From Zoogloea oleivorans (lineage in GTDB: Bacteria > Pseudomonadota > Gammaproteobacteria > Burkholderiales > Rhodocyclaceae): 39,170 nt of DNA. Both the position numbers and the translations under genes were made by a program. The DNA is taken from positions 1 to 39,170 of the forward strand of contig JAOAUC010000054.1 of the NCBI GenBank assembly GCA_030157785.1. The letters are read 5' to 3'. A model generated the notes under the pieces. That model did not search any database. It was not told the DNA's origin and was given only the letters and a program-made list of their open reading frames with translations. Shown here piece after piece: positions 14,635 to 23,293 of the stretch. Every line of letters begins with the position of its first letter. Positions within the stretch are counted from its first letter, which is position 1.

Positions 14635-15585
14635 ATGGACATCATCGGCATCGGCTATCTCGGCTTCGAAACCACCAAACTGGACGAGTGGCGCGAGTAC
14701 GGCCCGCAGGTCATGGGTTTCGGCATCGGCAACACGCCGGAGAGCGACCCCGACTCCCTGTATTTCAAGATGGACGACCGCCGCCACCGGCTGGCCTTCC
14801 ATCCGGGCACGATCGACCGCATCGCCTACATCGGCTGGGAGGCCCGCGGTCGCCTGGCCTTCAATGCCGCGGTCGAGAAGTTTCGCGCCGCCGGCGTGGA
14901 TATCACCGTGGGCGATACCGAGTTGTGCGAGATCCGCGGCGTCAAGGAGCTGATCCGCTTCCGGGACCCGGTCGGCTACCAGCACGAGTTGTTCTATGCG
15001 CAAAAGTGGACGCCCCGCTCCTTCACCCCGGGCCGCAGCCACGGCGGCTTCGTGTGTGACGAGCGCGGTGTCGGCCACGTGGTGCTGATCACGCCGGAAT
15101 ACACCCCGGAACTGGAGCATTTCTTGACTGGCATCATGGGCTTCCACTGGTACGGTTCCGGCGCCGGCAAGGGCAAAACCGGCTTCTTCCGCTCAAAGCT
15201 CAACAACTTCACCAGCCACGATATTGCCTACGGGTTTGGCCCGGGGCGCATGGGCGTGCAGCACGTGGGCGTCTTCGTGAAGAGCCTGCGCGACGTCGGC
15301 GAAACCCTGGACATCGTCAAGGCACGCAATCTGCAGCTGCAGATGACCCTCGGCCAGCACACCCAGGACCCGCACGCTTCCTTCTATCACTTCAACCCGT
15401 CGGGCTTTGCCTTCGAGACCATCACTGAACTCGAGCCCTGGCAGGGCGATGCCTTCGAGCTGAACCCCGAGAAGCTCAGTACCTGGGGCCACGAGATCGT
15501 CGGGCCGATCCTCGGGCCGAGTGTGCGCACACCGGAAGAACTCCTCGAACCCGCGTATCTGGCGCGAAAGAAGAGCAAGGCATGA
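14635..15585 (+). CDS. Type I extradiol ring-cleavage dioxygenase (VOC fold)
   Basis: A 316-residue two-domain vicinal-oxygen-chelate protein like BphC, HsaC and DitC. Iron ligands are His148 (GVGHVV), His210 (GVQHVG) and Glu261 (GFAFET), matching the 2-His-1-Glu triad in the C-terminal domain; His195 (FTSHDIAY) fits the conserved second-sphere histidine. It should cleave a catechol next to the two hydroxyls with O2, giving a 2-hydroxy-6-oxo-dienoate. Length and spacing suit enzymes acting on bicyclic or larger catechols. It overlaps the following FAH gene by four bases (ATGA), so the two are translationally coupled and probably act in sequence. The start is ATG 14635 after AAGGAA. Confidence 0.93.
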   Translation: MDIIGIGYLGFETTKLDEWREYGPQVMGFGIGNTPESDPDSLYFKMDDRRHRLAFHPGTIDRIAYIGWEARGRLAFNAAVEKFRAAGVDITVGDTELCEIRGVKELIRFRDPVGYQHELFYAQKWTPRSFTPGRSHGGFVCDERGVGHVVLITPEYTPELEHFLTGIMGFHWYGSGAGKGKTGFFRSKLNNFTSHDIAYGFGPGRMGVQHVGVFVKSLRDVGETLDIVKARNLQLQMTLGQHTQDPHASFYHFNPSGFAFETITELEPWQGDAFELNPEKLSTWGHEIVGPILGPSVRTPEELLEPAYLARKKSKA

Positions 15586-16478
15586 AGATAGCGCGGGTCG
15601 CCGATGCTGACGGCGACCGCTTCTGGGCGCTGATCGATGTCGATGCTGGACTCGCCCGGCGGATCGGCGCACCGTTTGCCGCATGGGCGCCGCTCGCCGC
15701 AGCGGGTGACGAGGCCGCCCTCGGCCTCGCGTCCGAACCCGTGCCGCTGGCGAGCCTACAACTGCTCGCCCCGCTCGAACCCGGCGCGCGGGTCTTTGGC
15801 GTCGGACTCAACTATCTCAGCCACCTGACCCGCCTCGGGCGTACCCAGGCACCGCCCCATACCATTGCCTACATCAAGCCGGAATCGGCCATCGTCGATC
15901 CAGGCGGCGAGATCGCCTACCCGCCGGTCACCACCCAGCTGGATTTCGAGATCGAACTGGTTGCGGTGATCGCCCGCCCATTGAGTAGCGCCGAACACGC
16001 CAGCAGTTGCCTGCTCGGCTACACCGTCGGCAACGACATCAGCGCCCGCGACGCGGGTAAACAGCTTGGCTCCCTCGACCTATTCACCCAGAAAGCCCTC
16101 GACCGCACCGCCCCCGTCGGTCCGTGGATAGCGACGCTCGATGCCTGCGGCGGCCCCGACCAGCCTGATCTGGCAATGCGCCTCTTCATCAATGGCGAGC
16201 TGCGTCAGCAGGACCGCACTTCCCACATGATCTTCAGCCTCGACGAGCTCCTCGACTTCGTCGATGCGCGGGTTGCCCTGCGCCCGGGCGACCTGCTGTT
16301 CACCGGCTCGACTTGCGGTGTCGGCCTCGAGGACGGGCGCTTCCTACAACCCGGCGACCGCATCGAAGCGGAGATCGAAGGCATTGGCCTGCTCGTCAAC
16401 CGGGTTGGCGCGCCGCGTGTGCTGCCGCCTGAACGCCGCAAGGGGCGGCTCGGCCTGCCCGGCCGGCTGGCCGCCTGA
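15582..16478 (+). CDS. FAH family protein coupled to the extradiol dioxygenase
   Basis: A 298-residue fumarylacetoacetate-hydrolase-family enzyme. Metal ligands are Glu123 and Glu125 (DFEIELVAV) and Asp152 (NDISARD); GVGLNYLSH marks the start of the catalytic domain. It overlaps the extradiol dioxygenase stop by four bases, so it most likely acts on the ring-cleavage product by C-C hydrolysis, isomerisation or decarboxylation. No alpha/beta-hydrolase of the BphD/MhpC type, the usual enzyme for that step, is present in the window. The C-terminal ~20 residues are basic and lie beyond the conserved fold. It differs clearly from the FAH protein at 7985-8977. Confidence 0.9.
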   Translation: MKIARVADADGDRFWALIDVDAGLARRIGAPFAAWAPLAAAGDEAALGLASEPVPLASLQLLAPLEPGARVFGVGLNYLSHLTRLGRTQAPPHTIAYIKPESAIVDPGGEIAYPPVTTQLDFEIELVAVIARPLSSAEHASSCLLGYTVGNDISARDAGKQLGSLDLFTQKALDRTAPVGPWIATLDACGGPDQPDLAMRLFINGELRQQDRTSHMIFSLDELLDFVDARVALRPGDLLFTGSTCGVGLEDGRFLQPGDRIEAEIEGIGLLVNRVGAPRVLPPERRKGRLGLPGRLAA

Positions 16479-16518
16479 TCCATCAAATCAACCCCGCACG
16501 CAGACATTTCTGGAGGCC

Positions 16519-17538
16519 ATGATGTACAGCCATATCCTCGTACCCACCGACGGCACGGCGCTCTCGGTACACACCGTCACCAAGGCGGTGGAGTTCGCCC
16601 GTACCGTCGGCGCCCGCATCACTTTTTTCTATGCCGACCCGGACGCCTCGGCCTCCCTCACCGACGACGCCGCCCTGCTCCAGTTGATCGCTCCCGACAC
16701 CTACCGGGACGACTACAGCGGACGAGCCCGCGAAATCCTCTCCAAGGCCGCCGTGTCGGCCGGCGCTGCGGGTATCGAATGCGAGACAGTCAGTCGCACC
16801 AGCACGCGCCCTCATGCAGCGATCTTGGCCGCCGCTGACGAACTCGGCTGTGACCTGATCTTCATGTCCTCCCACGGCCCGCGCAGCTTCGGCGGCGTGA
16901 TGCTGGGCTCGGAAACCCTCAAGGTGCTGGTCGGCGCCAAGGTGCCAGTGCTGGTCTCATCGGTCGAAAAGAACGACCCGGCGCCGGCGATGAACATGGT
17001 CACCTCGCTCATGAAGGACGAGCACCGCAGCATTGCCGTGGTGGCCTACGGCCTGCGTACCTTCGCCCGTGGGCTGCAGGAAAACCGGCCGGTGGATTTC
17101 GATCTGCTCAAGTCCATGCTCGGTTACCTGCGCGCCTTCCCGTCGAAGCTGCACCACCCGAAGGAAGAGGCCTACCTGTTCAAGAAGGTGCAGGAGCGCA
17201 CCGCCGAACTCGACCCGCTGATCGCCGAACTCCAGCGTCAGCACCGCGAGGGCGACGCCGCACTGCATGCGCTGGTCGAAGCCATCGAAACCCTTGGCAC
17301 CGCCACGCCGGACGAACGCATCGCCTTTGTCACCCGACTGGAGAGCTTCGCTGGCGAGCAACTCAAGCATATCGGAATGGAGGAAAACCGCATCATGCCG
17401 GCCGCCGCCCGCTGCCTGCTGCCCGAGGACTGGGCCTCCATCGCCCGCGCCTTCGGCGAAAATGGTGATCTGCGCTTTGCTGAAGAAACGCGCGAGAGCT
17501 TCCGTCGCCTGTTCTCGCGCATCGCCAACCTCCAGTGA
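16519..17538 (+). CDS. Universal stress protein-hemerythrin fusion
   Basis: A 339-residue two-domain protein. Residues 4-148 are a universal stress protein fold, beginning ILVPTDGT and ending with the glycine-rich nucleotide loop GPRSFGGVMLGSET. Residues 160-335 are a hemerythrin-like four-helix bundle with candidate di-iron ligands His169 (KDEHR), His212/His213 and Glu217 (LHHPKEE), a QHREGD helix, and HIGMEEN near the end. USP domains bind ATP or signal stress; hemerythrins bind O2 or sense oxygen, NO or iron. Joined together they suggest an oxygen- or redox-responsive protein, fitting a pathway with several O2-dependent steps. The start is ATG 16519 (ATG 16522 also possible) after TGGAGG, 40 bases after the FAH gene. 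Confidence 0.87.
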   Translation: MMYSHILVPTDGTALSVHTVTKAVEFARTVGARITFFYADPDASASLTDDAALLQLIAPDTYRDDYSGRAREILSKAAVSAGAAGIECETVSRTSTRPHAAILAAADELGCDLIFMSSHGPRSFGGVMLGSETLKVLVGAKVPVLVSSVEKNDPAPAMNMVTSLMKDEHRSIAVVAYGLRTFARGLQENRPVDFDLLKSMLGYLRAFPSKLHHPKEEAYLFKKVQERTAELDPLIAELQRQHREGDAALHALVEAIETLGTATPDERIAFVTRLESFAGEQLKHIGMEENRIMPAAARCLLPEDWASIARAFGENGDLRFAEETRESFRRLFSRIANLQ

Positions 17539-17545
17539 TTCTCCG

Positions 17546-19117
17546 ATGAGCGGACCGTCGGCATGGGCGCCGCTGCGTCACCGCCCATTCCGTGCCCTGT
17601 GGCTGGCTACAGTAGTCGCCAACCTGGCCGTATGGATGCAAAACATCGGCGCCGCCTGGATGATGACCGAGCTGGTGGCATCGCCGCTGATGGTGGCCCT
17701 GGTGCAAACCGCCATGGCCCTGCCGGCATTCGTCCTCGGCCTCCCCAGCGGGGTGATCGCCGACCTGATGGACAAGCGCCGCCTGCTGCTCATCACCCAG
17801 GGGCTGGCCCTGCTGACCATGGTTCTGCTGTGCATCCCGGCGCTGGCCGGCAATCTGGGTCCGGTGGCGCTGCTGGCCTACACCTTCGCCCTCGGTTCAG
17901 CCAGCGCCCTCAGCATGTCGGCCTGGATGGCGTGCACCATCGAGCACGCCCCGCCCGGACAGGTGGCGGCCGCCATTGCACTGGGCACCGTGTCCCCGAA
18001 CATCGCCCGGGTGCTTGGCCCGGCGCTGGCCGGCGCACTCATCGCCCGGGTCGGCACGCCACTTCTATTCGTGCTGGTCTGTGCCTGCATGGCCGGCGTC
18101 ATCGCCCTGCTGACACGGCTCGGCACCACTGCTCCGACCAGCCGTCTTCCCGGCGAGCGCTTTCTCCCGGCCATCGTCAGCGGCCTGCGCTATGTCCGTC
18201 ACTCTCCCTCGCTATGTCGCAACCTGGGCAAAGTGCTCGTTTTTTCGATTGCCGGGAGTGCCCTGTGGGCCTTGCTGCCACTGATCGCCCGCGAGCAGCT
18301 GGGACTTGCCGCAGACGGCTACGGCATTCTGCTCGGCTGCCTTGGTGCAGGGGCGGTAGTGGCGGCCCTGCGCCTGCCCGGCCTGTATCGTCGGCACCCG
18401 CTGCAGCGCCTCGCTTTTGCCGGTGGCATAGCGTTCGCGGCAGTCACGCTGCTCAGCGGGGTCGTGACGAGCCTGACGGTGCTGGGCATGCTCTATGTGT
18501 TTGGCGGCATGGCCTGGATGGCGGTCAACACCACGCTGATGACAGTGATCCAGACTTCCACGGCCCTGTGGGTGAAGGCCCGGGTCGGTTCCATCTACCT
18601 GATGCTGATCATGGGTGGCATGGCAATGGGTGGTGTGCTGTGGGGGCTGATTGCAGCACACCTGGGCGTCGCCAGCACCCTGATCGTTGCCGGACTGATG
18701 ATTGCCGCCGGCACCTGCCTGTCGCTGCAAAAGGCGCTGCACCTGGGGCGGGAGGAGGACTTCGGCGCCCCCGCACTGACGGCTCAAACCCAGTCAATGC
18801 AGGGCATCACGCCCGATAGGGGGCCCGTGTGCATTGAAGTGAGCTACCACGCGGCCGAACCACAGCGAGACGAGTTCATCCGGCTGGCCCTCTACGTCGG
18901 GCGCATGCGGCGGCGCAATGGCGCCTGTGACTGGCGTCTGCAAAGGGATCTGGCACTCCCGGATCACTACACTGAACGCTTCATCGTCGATTCCTGGCTG
19001 ACCTACCAGCGCCAACAGGAACGCAGCACTGCAGCCGACGCCATTCATGAAGAACGTCTTCAGCACTTTCGTGCCGCACCGGACCAGCCGGCACGGCACT
19101 ACCTTATCGAGCAGTAA
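17546..19117 (+). CDS. MFS transporter (MFS_3/EntS type) with C-terminal soluble tail
   Basis: A 523-residue major facilitator protein starting eight bases after the USP-hemerythrin stop. Membrane segments fill about residues 15-400, with the loop motif DLMDKRRLLL. The last ~110 residues form a soluble cytoplasmic domain (starting near VCIEVSYH) with a pattern typical of the MFS_3/DUF894 subfamily, possibly an ABM-like ferredoxin fold. Relatives such as EntS export small molecules, so it may expel a toxic intermediate or the substrate. It is the last gene of the rightward ferredoxin operon and converges on a small minus-strand gene only six bases away. Substrate unknown. Confidence 0.88.
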   Translation: MSGPSAWAPLRHRPFRALWLATVVANLAVWMQNIGAAWMMTELVASPLMVALVQTAMALPAFVLGLPSGVIADLMDKRRLLLITQGLALLTMVLLCIPALAGNLGPVALLAYTFALGSASALSMSAWMACTIEHAPPGQVAAAIALGTVSPNIARVLGPALAGALIARVGTPLLFVLVCACMAGVIALLTRLGTTAPTSRLPGERFLPAIVSGLRYVRHSPSLCRNLGKVLVFSIAGSALWALLPLIAREQLGLAADGYGILLGCLGAGAVVAALRLPGLYRRHPLQRLAFAGGIAFAAVTLLSGVVTSLTVLGMLYVFGGMAWMAVNTTLMTVIQTSTALWVKARVGSIYLMLIMGGMAMGGVLWGLIAAHLGVASTLIVAGLMIAAGTCLSLQKALHLGREEDFGAPALTAQTQSMQGITPDRGPVCIEVSYHAAEPQRDEFIRLALYVGRMRRRNGACDWRLQRDLALPDHYTERFIVDSWLTYQRQQERSTAADAIHEERLQHFRAAPDQPARHYLIEQ

Positions 19118-19122
19118 GCGTC

Positions 19123-19323
19123 CTAGCGGGGATGAGACAGCGCCGCGAAGACGCTGCCAGCCGCTTCACCCAGGAACGAGACATGCGCCTCATGCCGATT
19201 AGCACAACGCGTCTCCGTAACACACAGGAACGCCACCTCCCGCTGGATACGCGTGTCGGGCATGTAGGTGATGCCGGCGCAACCGATGACGAGTGCAACG
19301 GCACGTGCAATTTTGATAACCAT
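19123..19323 (-). CDS. Small predicted lipoprotein or secreted protein, unknown function
   Basis: A 66-residue protein I do not recognise. It is supported by a very strong ribosome-binding site (AAGGAGGAG five bases before ATG 19323), a basic then hydrophobic N terminus, and a sequence VIGC at residues 12-15 that fits a lipobox, so it may be a membrane-anchored lipoprotein. Two further cysteines, Cys34 and Cys40, follow. It stands alone, convergent with the MFS gene and separated from the etfA side by a terminator; the AT-rich stretch at 19380-19450 upstream probably holds its promoter. No domain family is apparent. Confidence 0.6.
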   Translation of the reverse strand: MVIKIARAVALVIGCAGITYMPDTRIQREVAFLCVTETRCANRHEAHVSFLGEAAGSVFAALSHPR

Positions 19324-19443
19324 CTTGTCTCCTCCTTGACCCCTGTGGGGTTCTCTGTTTGAACCACTCTGAACAAATCAGAAGAGAGTTCTAAATGGAG
19401 AATAGCTCACTTCTAAAAAAATACAATAACTTTAAATGTGTTC

Positions 19444-19478
19444 AAAAAAATGGCCCACCGGAGAAACGCCGATGGGCC
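19444..19478 (-). terminator. Intrinsic terminator of the etfBA operon
   Basis: On the minus strand a 10-bp stem (GGCCCATCGG with CCGGTGGGCC, one G-T pair, 7-base loop) is followed by a run of seven Ts (plus-strand As at 19444-19450). It lies 74 bases beyond the etfA stop and ends the leftward operon that begins at 26863. Confidence 0.88.
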
Positions 19479-19551
19479 GAAAATCTCTCCGGTGGCACGA
19501 ATGGGAGGAGAGGTAACGCCACCACCGAAGAGAGGTCGCAAAAAAGCGGGG

Positions 19552-20484
19552 TCAGATCGCCTGGGTCAGCGCCGGAGCCGCCTCGAACAGGTCCGCCACC
19601 AGCCCGTAATCGGCCACCTGGAAGATCGGTGCATCCGGATCCTTGTTGATGGCGACGATCACCCTGGAATCCTTCATGCCGGCCAGGTGCTGGATCGCCC
19701 CCGAGATGCCCACCGCCAGGTAAAGCTGCGGGGCGACGATCTTGCCGGTCTGGCCGACCTGGAAATCGTTGGGCACAAAACCCGCGTCCACCGCCGCCCG
19801 GCTCGCACCCAGCGCCGCGCCAAGCTTGTCGGCAAGGGGTTCGAGCACGCGGCGATAGTTGTCGCCGCTGCCCAGGCCACGGCCCCCCGAAACGATGATC
19901 TTCGCTGCACCCAACTCGGGACGTTCGCTGCGGGTCAGCTCGCGGCCGACCAGCTTGCACAGGCCCAGCTCGGGGCCCGCAGCGATGGTCTCCACTGCAA
20001 CTGCAGTGCCTGCCACGCCCACAGCCTCGAAGGCGGTGGTGCGGATGCTCAGGAACTTGATCGGGTCGATGCTCTTCACTGTCGCCAACGCGTTGCCGGC
20101 GTAGATCGGGCGCACAAAGATGTCGGCCGATTCGATGCCGACCACGTCGGACACCTGGGCCATGCCACACAGGGCCGCCACGCGGGGCAGCAGGTTCTTG
20201 CCCTCGGCGCTGGCCGGCACCAGCACATGGCTGTAGTTGGCGGCCAGCCCCCTGACCAGTTCGGCCAGATTTTCGGCGCCGCGCTCGGCGTACTGGGGTG
20301 CATCGCAGAGCAGCACTTTGGCCACGCCTTCAAACTGCGCAGCCGCCTGCCCCGCCGCGGCACAGCCGGCCCCGGCCACCAGCACATGGATTTCACCCTC
20401 CAGACGGCGAGCGGCGCCGAGGGTGTTGAGGGTCGCCGCCTTGAGGCTTTGATTGTCGTGTTCAGCAATCAACAGAATCGCCAT
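19552..20484 (-). CDS. etfA: Electron transfer flavoprotein alpha subunit
   Basis: A 310-residue EtfA. The C-terminal FAD-binding domain is typical: [14 protein letters not shown], then [25 protein letters not shown] and [10 protein letters not shown]. The N-terminal domain begins [13 protein letters not shown]. With EtfB it carries electrons from acyl-CoA and related dehydrogenases to ETF:quinone oxidoreductase. The gene starts one base after the etfB stop region, the standard B-A order. It ends the operon with the 2-oxoacid:ferredoxin oxidoreductase and acetoacetyl-CoA synthetase. It may serve the acyl-CoA dehydrogenases at 30.8-35 kb, but no ETF dehydrogenase gene is in the window. Confidence 0.96.
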   Translation of the reverse strand: MAILLIAEHDNQSLKAATLNTLGAARRLEGEIHVLVAGAGCAAAGQAAAQFEGVAKVLLCDAPQYAERGAENLAELVRGLAANYSHVLVPASAEGKNLLPRVAALCGMAQVSDVVGIESADIFVRPIYAGNALATVKSIDPIKFLSIRTTAFEAVGVAGTAVAVETIAAGPELGLCKLVGRELTRSERPELGAAKIIVSGGRGLGSGDNYRRVLEPLADKLGAALGASRAAVDAGFVPNDFQVGQTGKIVAPQLYLAVGISGAIQHLAGMKDSRVIVAINKDPDAPIFQVADYGLVADLFEAAPALTQAI

Positions 20485-20485
20485 T

Positions 20486-21235
20486 TCAGATCACCTTTGC
20501 TTCGTTCTTCAGCTTTTCAAGCAGCTGGGCCACATCGGAAACCAGGATGCCGGCGCTACGTTTGGCCGGCTCGACCACCTTAAGGGTGATGAGGCGCTGG
20601 CTCACATCCACGCCCAGCCCGGCCGGGTCGAGGGTGTCGAGCGGCTTCTTCTTGGCTTTCATGATGTTGGGCAAGGTCGCGTAGCGCGGCTCATTGAGGC
20701 GCAGATCGGTGGTGATCACCGCCGGCAGGCGCACCGCCAGGGTTTCCAGGCCGCCGTCCACTTCGCGCACCACGGTGGCCTGGCCGTCGGCAATGGTCAC
20801 CTTCGAGGCGAAAGTCGCCTGCGACCAGCCCAGCAGCGCGGCCAGCATCTGGCCCGTCTGGTTGGCGTCATCGTCGATGGCCTGCTTACCGCAGATCACC
20901 AGCGCCGGGCCTTCCCGGTCGCACACGGCCTTGAGCAGCCTGGCCACCGCCAGCGGCTGCAGATCGGCATCCGACTGGACCAGGATGCCCCGATCGGCGC
21001 CAATGGCCATCGCCGTGCGCAACACCTCGGCCGAGGCGGCCACGCCGCAGCTCACTGCCACCACTTCGCTGACCACGCCGGCTTCCTTCAGACGCATGGC
21101 CTCTTCCACGGCGATCTCATCGAAGGGATTCATGCCCATTTTCACGTTGGCCAGATCGACCCCGGAACCATCGGCCCTGACGCGCACCTTGACGTTGTAA
21201 TCAAGCACACGCTTGACCGGAACCAGTACCTTCAT
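20486..21235 (-). CDS. etfB: Electron transfer flavoprotein beta subunit
   Basis: A 249-residue EtfB beginning [19 protein letters not shown], the family signature, with the AMP-binding/adenine-nucleotide alpha-hydrolase-like fold. The internal motifs [12 protein letters not shown] and [13 protein letters not shown] are typical. I start at ATG 21235, eight bases after AAGGAG; a GTG nine bases earlier is in frame but too close to the ribosome-binding site. It forms the ETF heterodimer with EtfA. It lies 27 bases downstream of the acetoacetyl-CoA synthetase gene, so it is co-transcribed with it and with the upstream oxidoreductase. Confidence 0.96.
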   Translation of the reverse strand: MKVLVPVKRVLDYNVKVRVRADGSGVDLANVKMGMNPFDEIAVEEAMRLKEAGVVSEVVAVSCGVAASAEVLRTAMAIGADRGILVQSDADLQPLAVARLLKAVCDREGPALVICGKQAIDDDANQTGQMLAALLGWSQATFASKVTIADGQATVVREVDGGLETLAVRLPAVITTDLRLNEPRYATLPNIMKAKKKPLDTLDPAGLGVDVSQRLITLKVVEPAKRSAGILVSDVAQLLEKLKNEAKVI

Positions 21236-21262
21236 TGCTGTCACTCCTTTGTTGTTGCGGGT

Positions 21263-23245
21263 TCAGCCGGCCAGCTCGGGCCGGTCGGCAAACTGGGCCA
21301 GGGCTTCCGGGTTGGCCAGCGCCTCGACGTTCTTCACCGGCTGGTGGTGCACCACATTGCGCACGGCCAGTTCAACCACCTTGCCGCTCTTGGTGCGGGG
21401 AATCTCGTCCACTTGGACGATGCATGCCGGCACGTGGCGCGGCGAAGCGTTGTCGCGGATCTGCTGCCGAATGCGGGTGCGCAGCGCCTCATCGATGACA
21501 AGACCATCGGCCAGGCGCACGAAGAGCACGACGCGCACGTCGGTTGGATCAACCGGCGGCCAGTCCTGACCGATCACCACCGCCTCAAGCACCTCGGGCA
21601 GCTTCTCGAGCTGACGATAGATCTCGGCGGTGCCGATACGCACGCCCCCCGGATTGAGGGTGGCGTCGGAGCGGCCGTGAATGATGAAACCGCCGTGCTC
21701 CGTGACCTCACAGAAATCCCCGTGGCACCACACGCCCGGGAAGCGCTCGAAATAGGCGGCCCGATACTTCGCCCCGTCCCGGTCGTTCCAGAAACCGACC
21801 GGCATGCTCGGAAAAGGCAGCCGACACACCAACTCACCCTTCTCGCCGGTCACCGGCCGGCCGTCGTCGTCCCACACCTCGACAGCCAGACCAAGGCCGG
21901 CACCCTGAATCTCGCCACGCCACACGGGCAGGGTCGGGTTGCCGAGCACAAAGCACGAGACGATGTCGGTGCCGCCGGAAATCGAGGCCAGCAGCACATC
22001 CTTCTTGATGGATTCATAGACAAAATCGAAGCTCGCCGGCGCCAGTGGGCTGCCGGTGGACATCACCATGCGCAGCTCCGGCAGGCGGTAGGTATCGGCC
22101 GGACGCAGGCTGCTCTTGGCGAGGGTCTCGATGTACTTGGAAGAGGTGCCGAAATGGGTGAAGCGTTCCGCCTCGGCGTAGTCCCACAGAATGCGACCGT
22201 CGTCCACGAAGGGGTTGCCGTCGTAGAGCATCAGCGTCGCCCCGGCAGCCAGACCGGACACCAGCCAGTTCCACATCATCCAGCCACAGGTGGTGAAGTA
22301 GAACAGACGATCACCGTCCTTCACGTCGCTGTGCAGGCGGTGCTCCTTAAGGTGCTGCAGCAGCGTGCCGCCGGCGCCGTGCACAATGCACTTGGGCACA
22401 CCAGTGGTGCCCGACGAGTACATCACATAGAGCGGATGGTCGAAAGGCAGACGCACATAGCGTGGCTCTGTGACGTGCTGGAAGGGCGCAACGAAGGTCT
22501 TGTAGGACACGGCCCGCGGCAGCCCCGCCAGATCCGGCTCAGCGCCGGCTGCCAGATAGGGCACCACCACCAGCTGGCGCACACAGGGCAGGCGCGGCAT
22601 CAGTTCGGCGAGCTTTTCCGTGATGTCGATGGCCTTGCCGTTGTACCAGTAGCCGTCACAGCTCAGCAGCACCTTGGGCTCGGTCTGGCCGAAGCGGTCC
22701 ACCACGCCCTGCACGCCAAAATCCGGCGACGCGCTGGTAAACACTGCACCGATGCTCGACGCAGCGAGCATCGCAATGAGCGTTGCCGGCACGTTGGGCA
22801 TGTAGGCTGCCACGCGGTCGCCTTGCTCCACGCCGGCGGCGCTCAGCGCGGCGGCAAAACGGGCCACCTCGCTGCACAGCACCTGCCGCGACAGGCTCTG
22901 CTTGATCTTGTCTTCGCCCCAGAACACCAGTGCCTGCGGGTTGTCGCTGTCGCGCAGCAGGTTCTCGGCAAAGTTGAGGCGGGCATCGGGAAACCAGCGG
23001 GAATCCTGCATGCCGCCCGAGCGAATCAGACCGCGCACGCCCTGCTCGCCAAGCACCTCGCAAAACTCCCACACCAGGCGCCAGAACTGCACCGGCGAGT
23101 GAACCGACCATTCGTGCAGAGCCGCGTGGCTCTCCAGCGGCCGGCCGGACAGAATCCGGGCACGGGCGGTAAAGGCTGCCATATTGGTGGCGGCCACGTG
23201 GGCAGCGTCGGGCACCCACAGCGCTTGATCCTGGTTGACTCCCAT
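21263..23245 (-). CDS. Acetoacetyl-CoA synthetase (acetoacetate-CoA ligase)
   Basis: A 660-residue adenylate-forming enzyme of the AACS branch. The ATP-binding loop [10 protein letters not shown] (about residue 275) is followed by [15 protein letters not shown] and [13 protein letters not shown], both typical of AACS; the C-terminal lysine region [11 protein letters not shown] carries the conserved adenylation lysine. It converts acetoacetate, ATP and CoA to acetoacetyl-CoA. The ATG at 23245 follows GAGGAGAAGGG. Its place between a 2-oxoacid:ferredoxin oxidoreductase and ETF suggests use of ketone-type products from amino-acid or ring degradation. A broader beta-keto-acid substrate is possible. 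Confidence 0.92.
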   Translation of the reverse strand: MGVNQDQALWVPDAAHVAATNMAAFTARARILSGRPLESHAALHEWSVHSPVQFWRLVWEFCEVLGEQGVRGLIRSGGMQDSRWFPDARLNFAENLLRDSDNPQALVFWGEDKIKQSLSRQVLCSEVARFAAALSAAGVEQGDRVAAYMPNVPATLIAMLAASSIGAVFTSASPDFGVQGVVDRFGQTEPKVLLSCDGYWYNGKAIDITEKLAELMPRLPCVRQLVVVPYLAAGAEPDLAGLPRAVSYKTFVAPFQHVTEPRYVRLPFDHPLYVMYSSGTTGVPKCIVHGAGGTLLQHLKEHRLHSDVKDGDRLFYFTTCGWMMWNWLVSGLAAGATLMLYDGNPFVDDGRILWDYAEAERFTHFGTSSKYIETLAKSSLRPADTYRLPELRMVMSTGSPLAPASFDFVYESIKKDVLLASISGGTDIVSCFVLGNPTLPVWRGEIQGAGLGLAVEVWDDDGRPVTGEKGELVCRLPFPSMPVGFWNDRDGAKYRAAYFERFPGVWCHGDFCEVTEHGGFIIHGRSDATLNPGGVRIGTAEIYRQLEKLPEVLEAVVIGQDWPPVDPTDVRVVLFVRLADGLVIDEALRTRIRQQIRDNASPRHVPACIVQVDEIPRTKSGKVVELAVRNVVHHQPVKNVEALANPEALAQFADRPELAG

Positions 23246-23293
23246 TTCCCTTCTCCTCCTCTTGTTTTGCGCTTCAGCACCGCCCTGTCGGAC

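Noticed and set aside
19420..19444. Possible fourth copy of the TAAACA-N13-TGTTYA motif (AATACA, 13 bases, TGTTCA)
   Set aside because: The first half matches only four of six and the site lies in an AT-rich stretch next to a terminator, where chance matches are likely.
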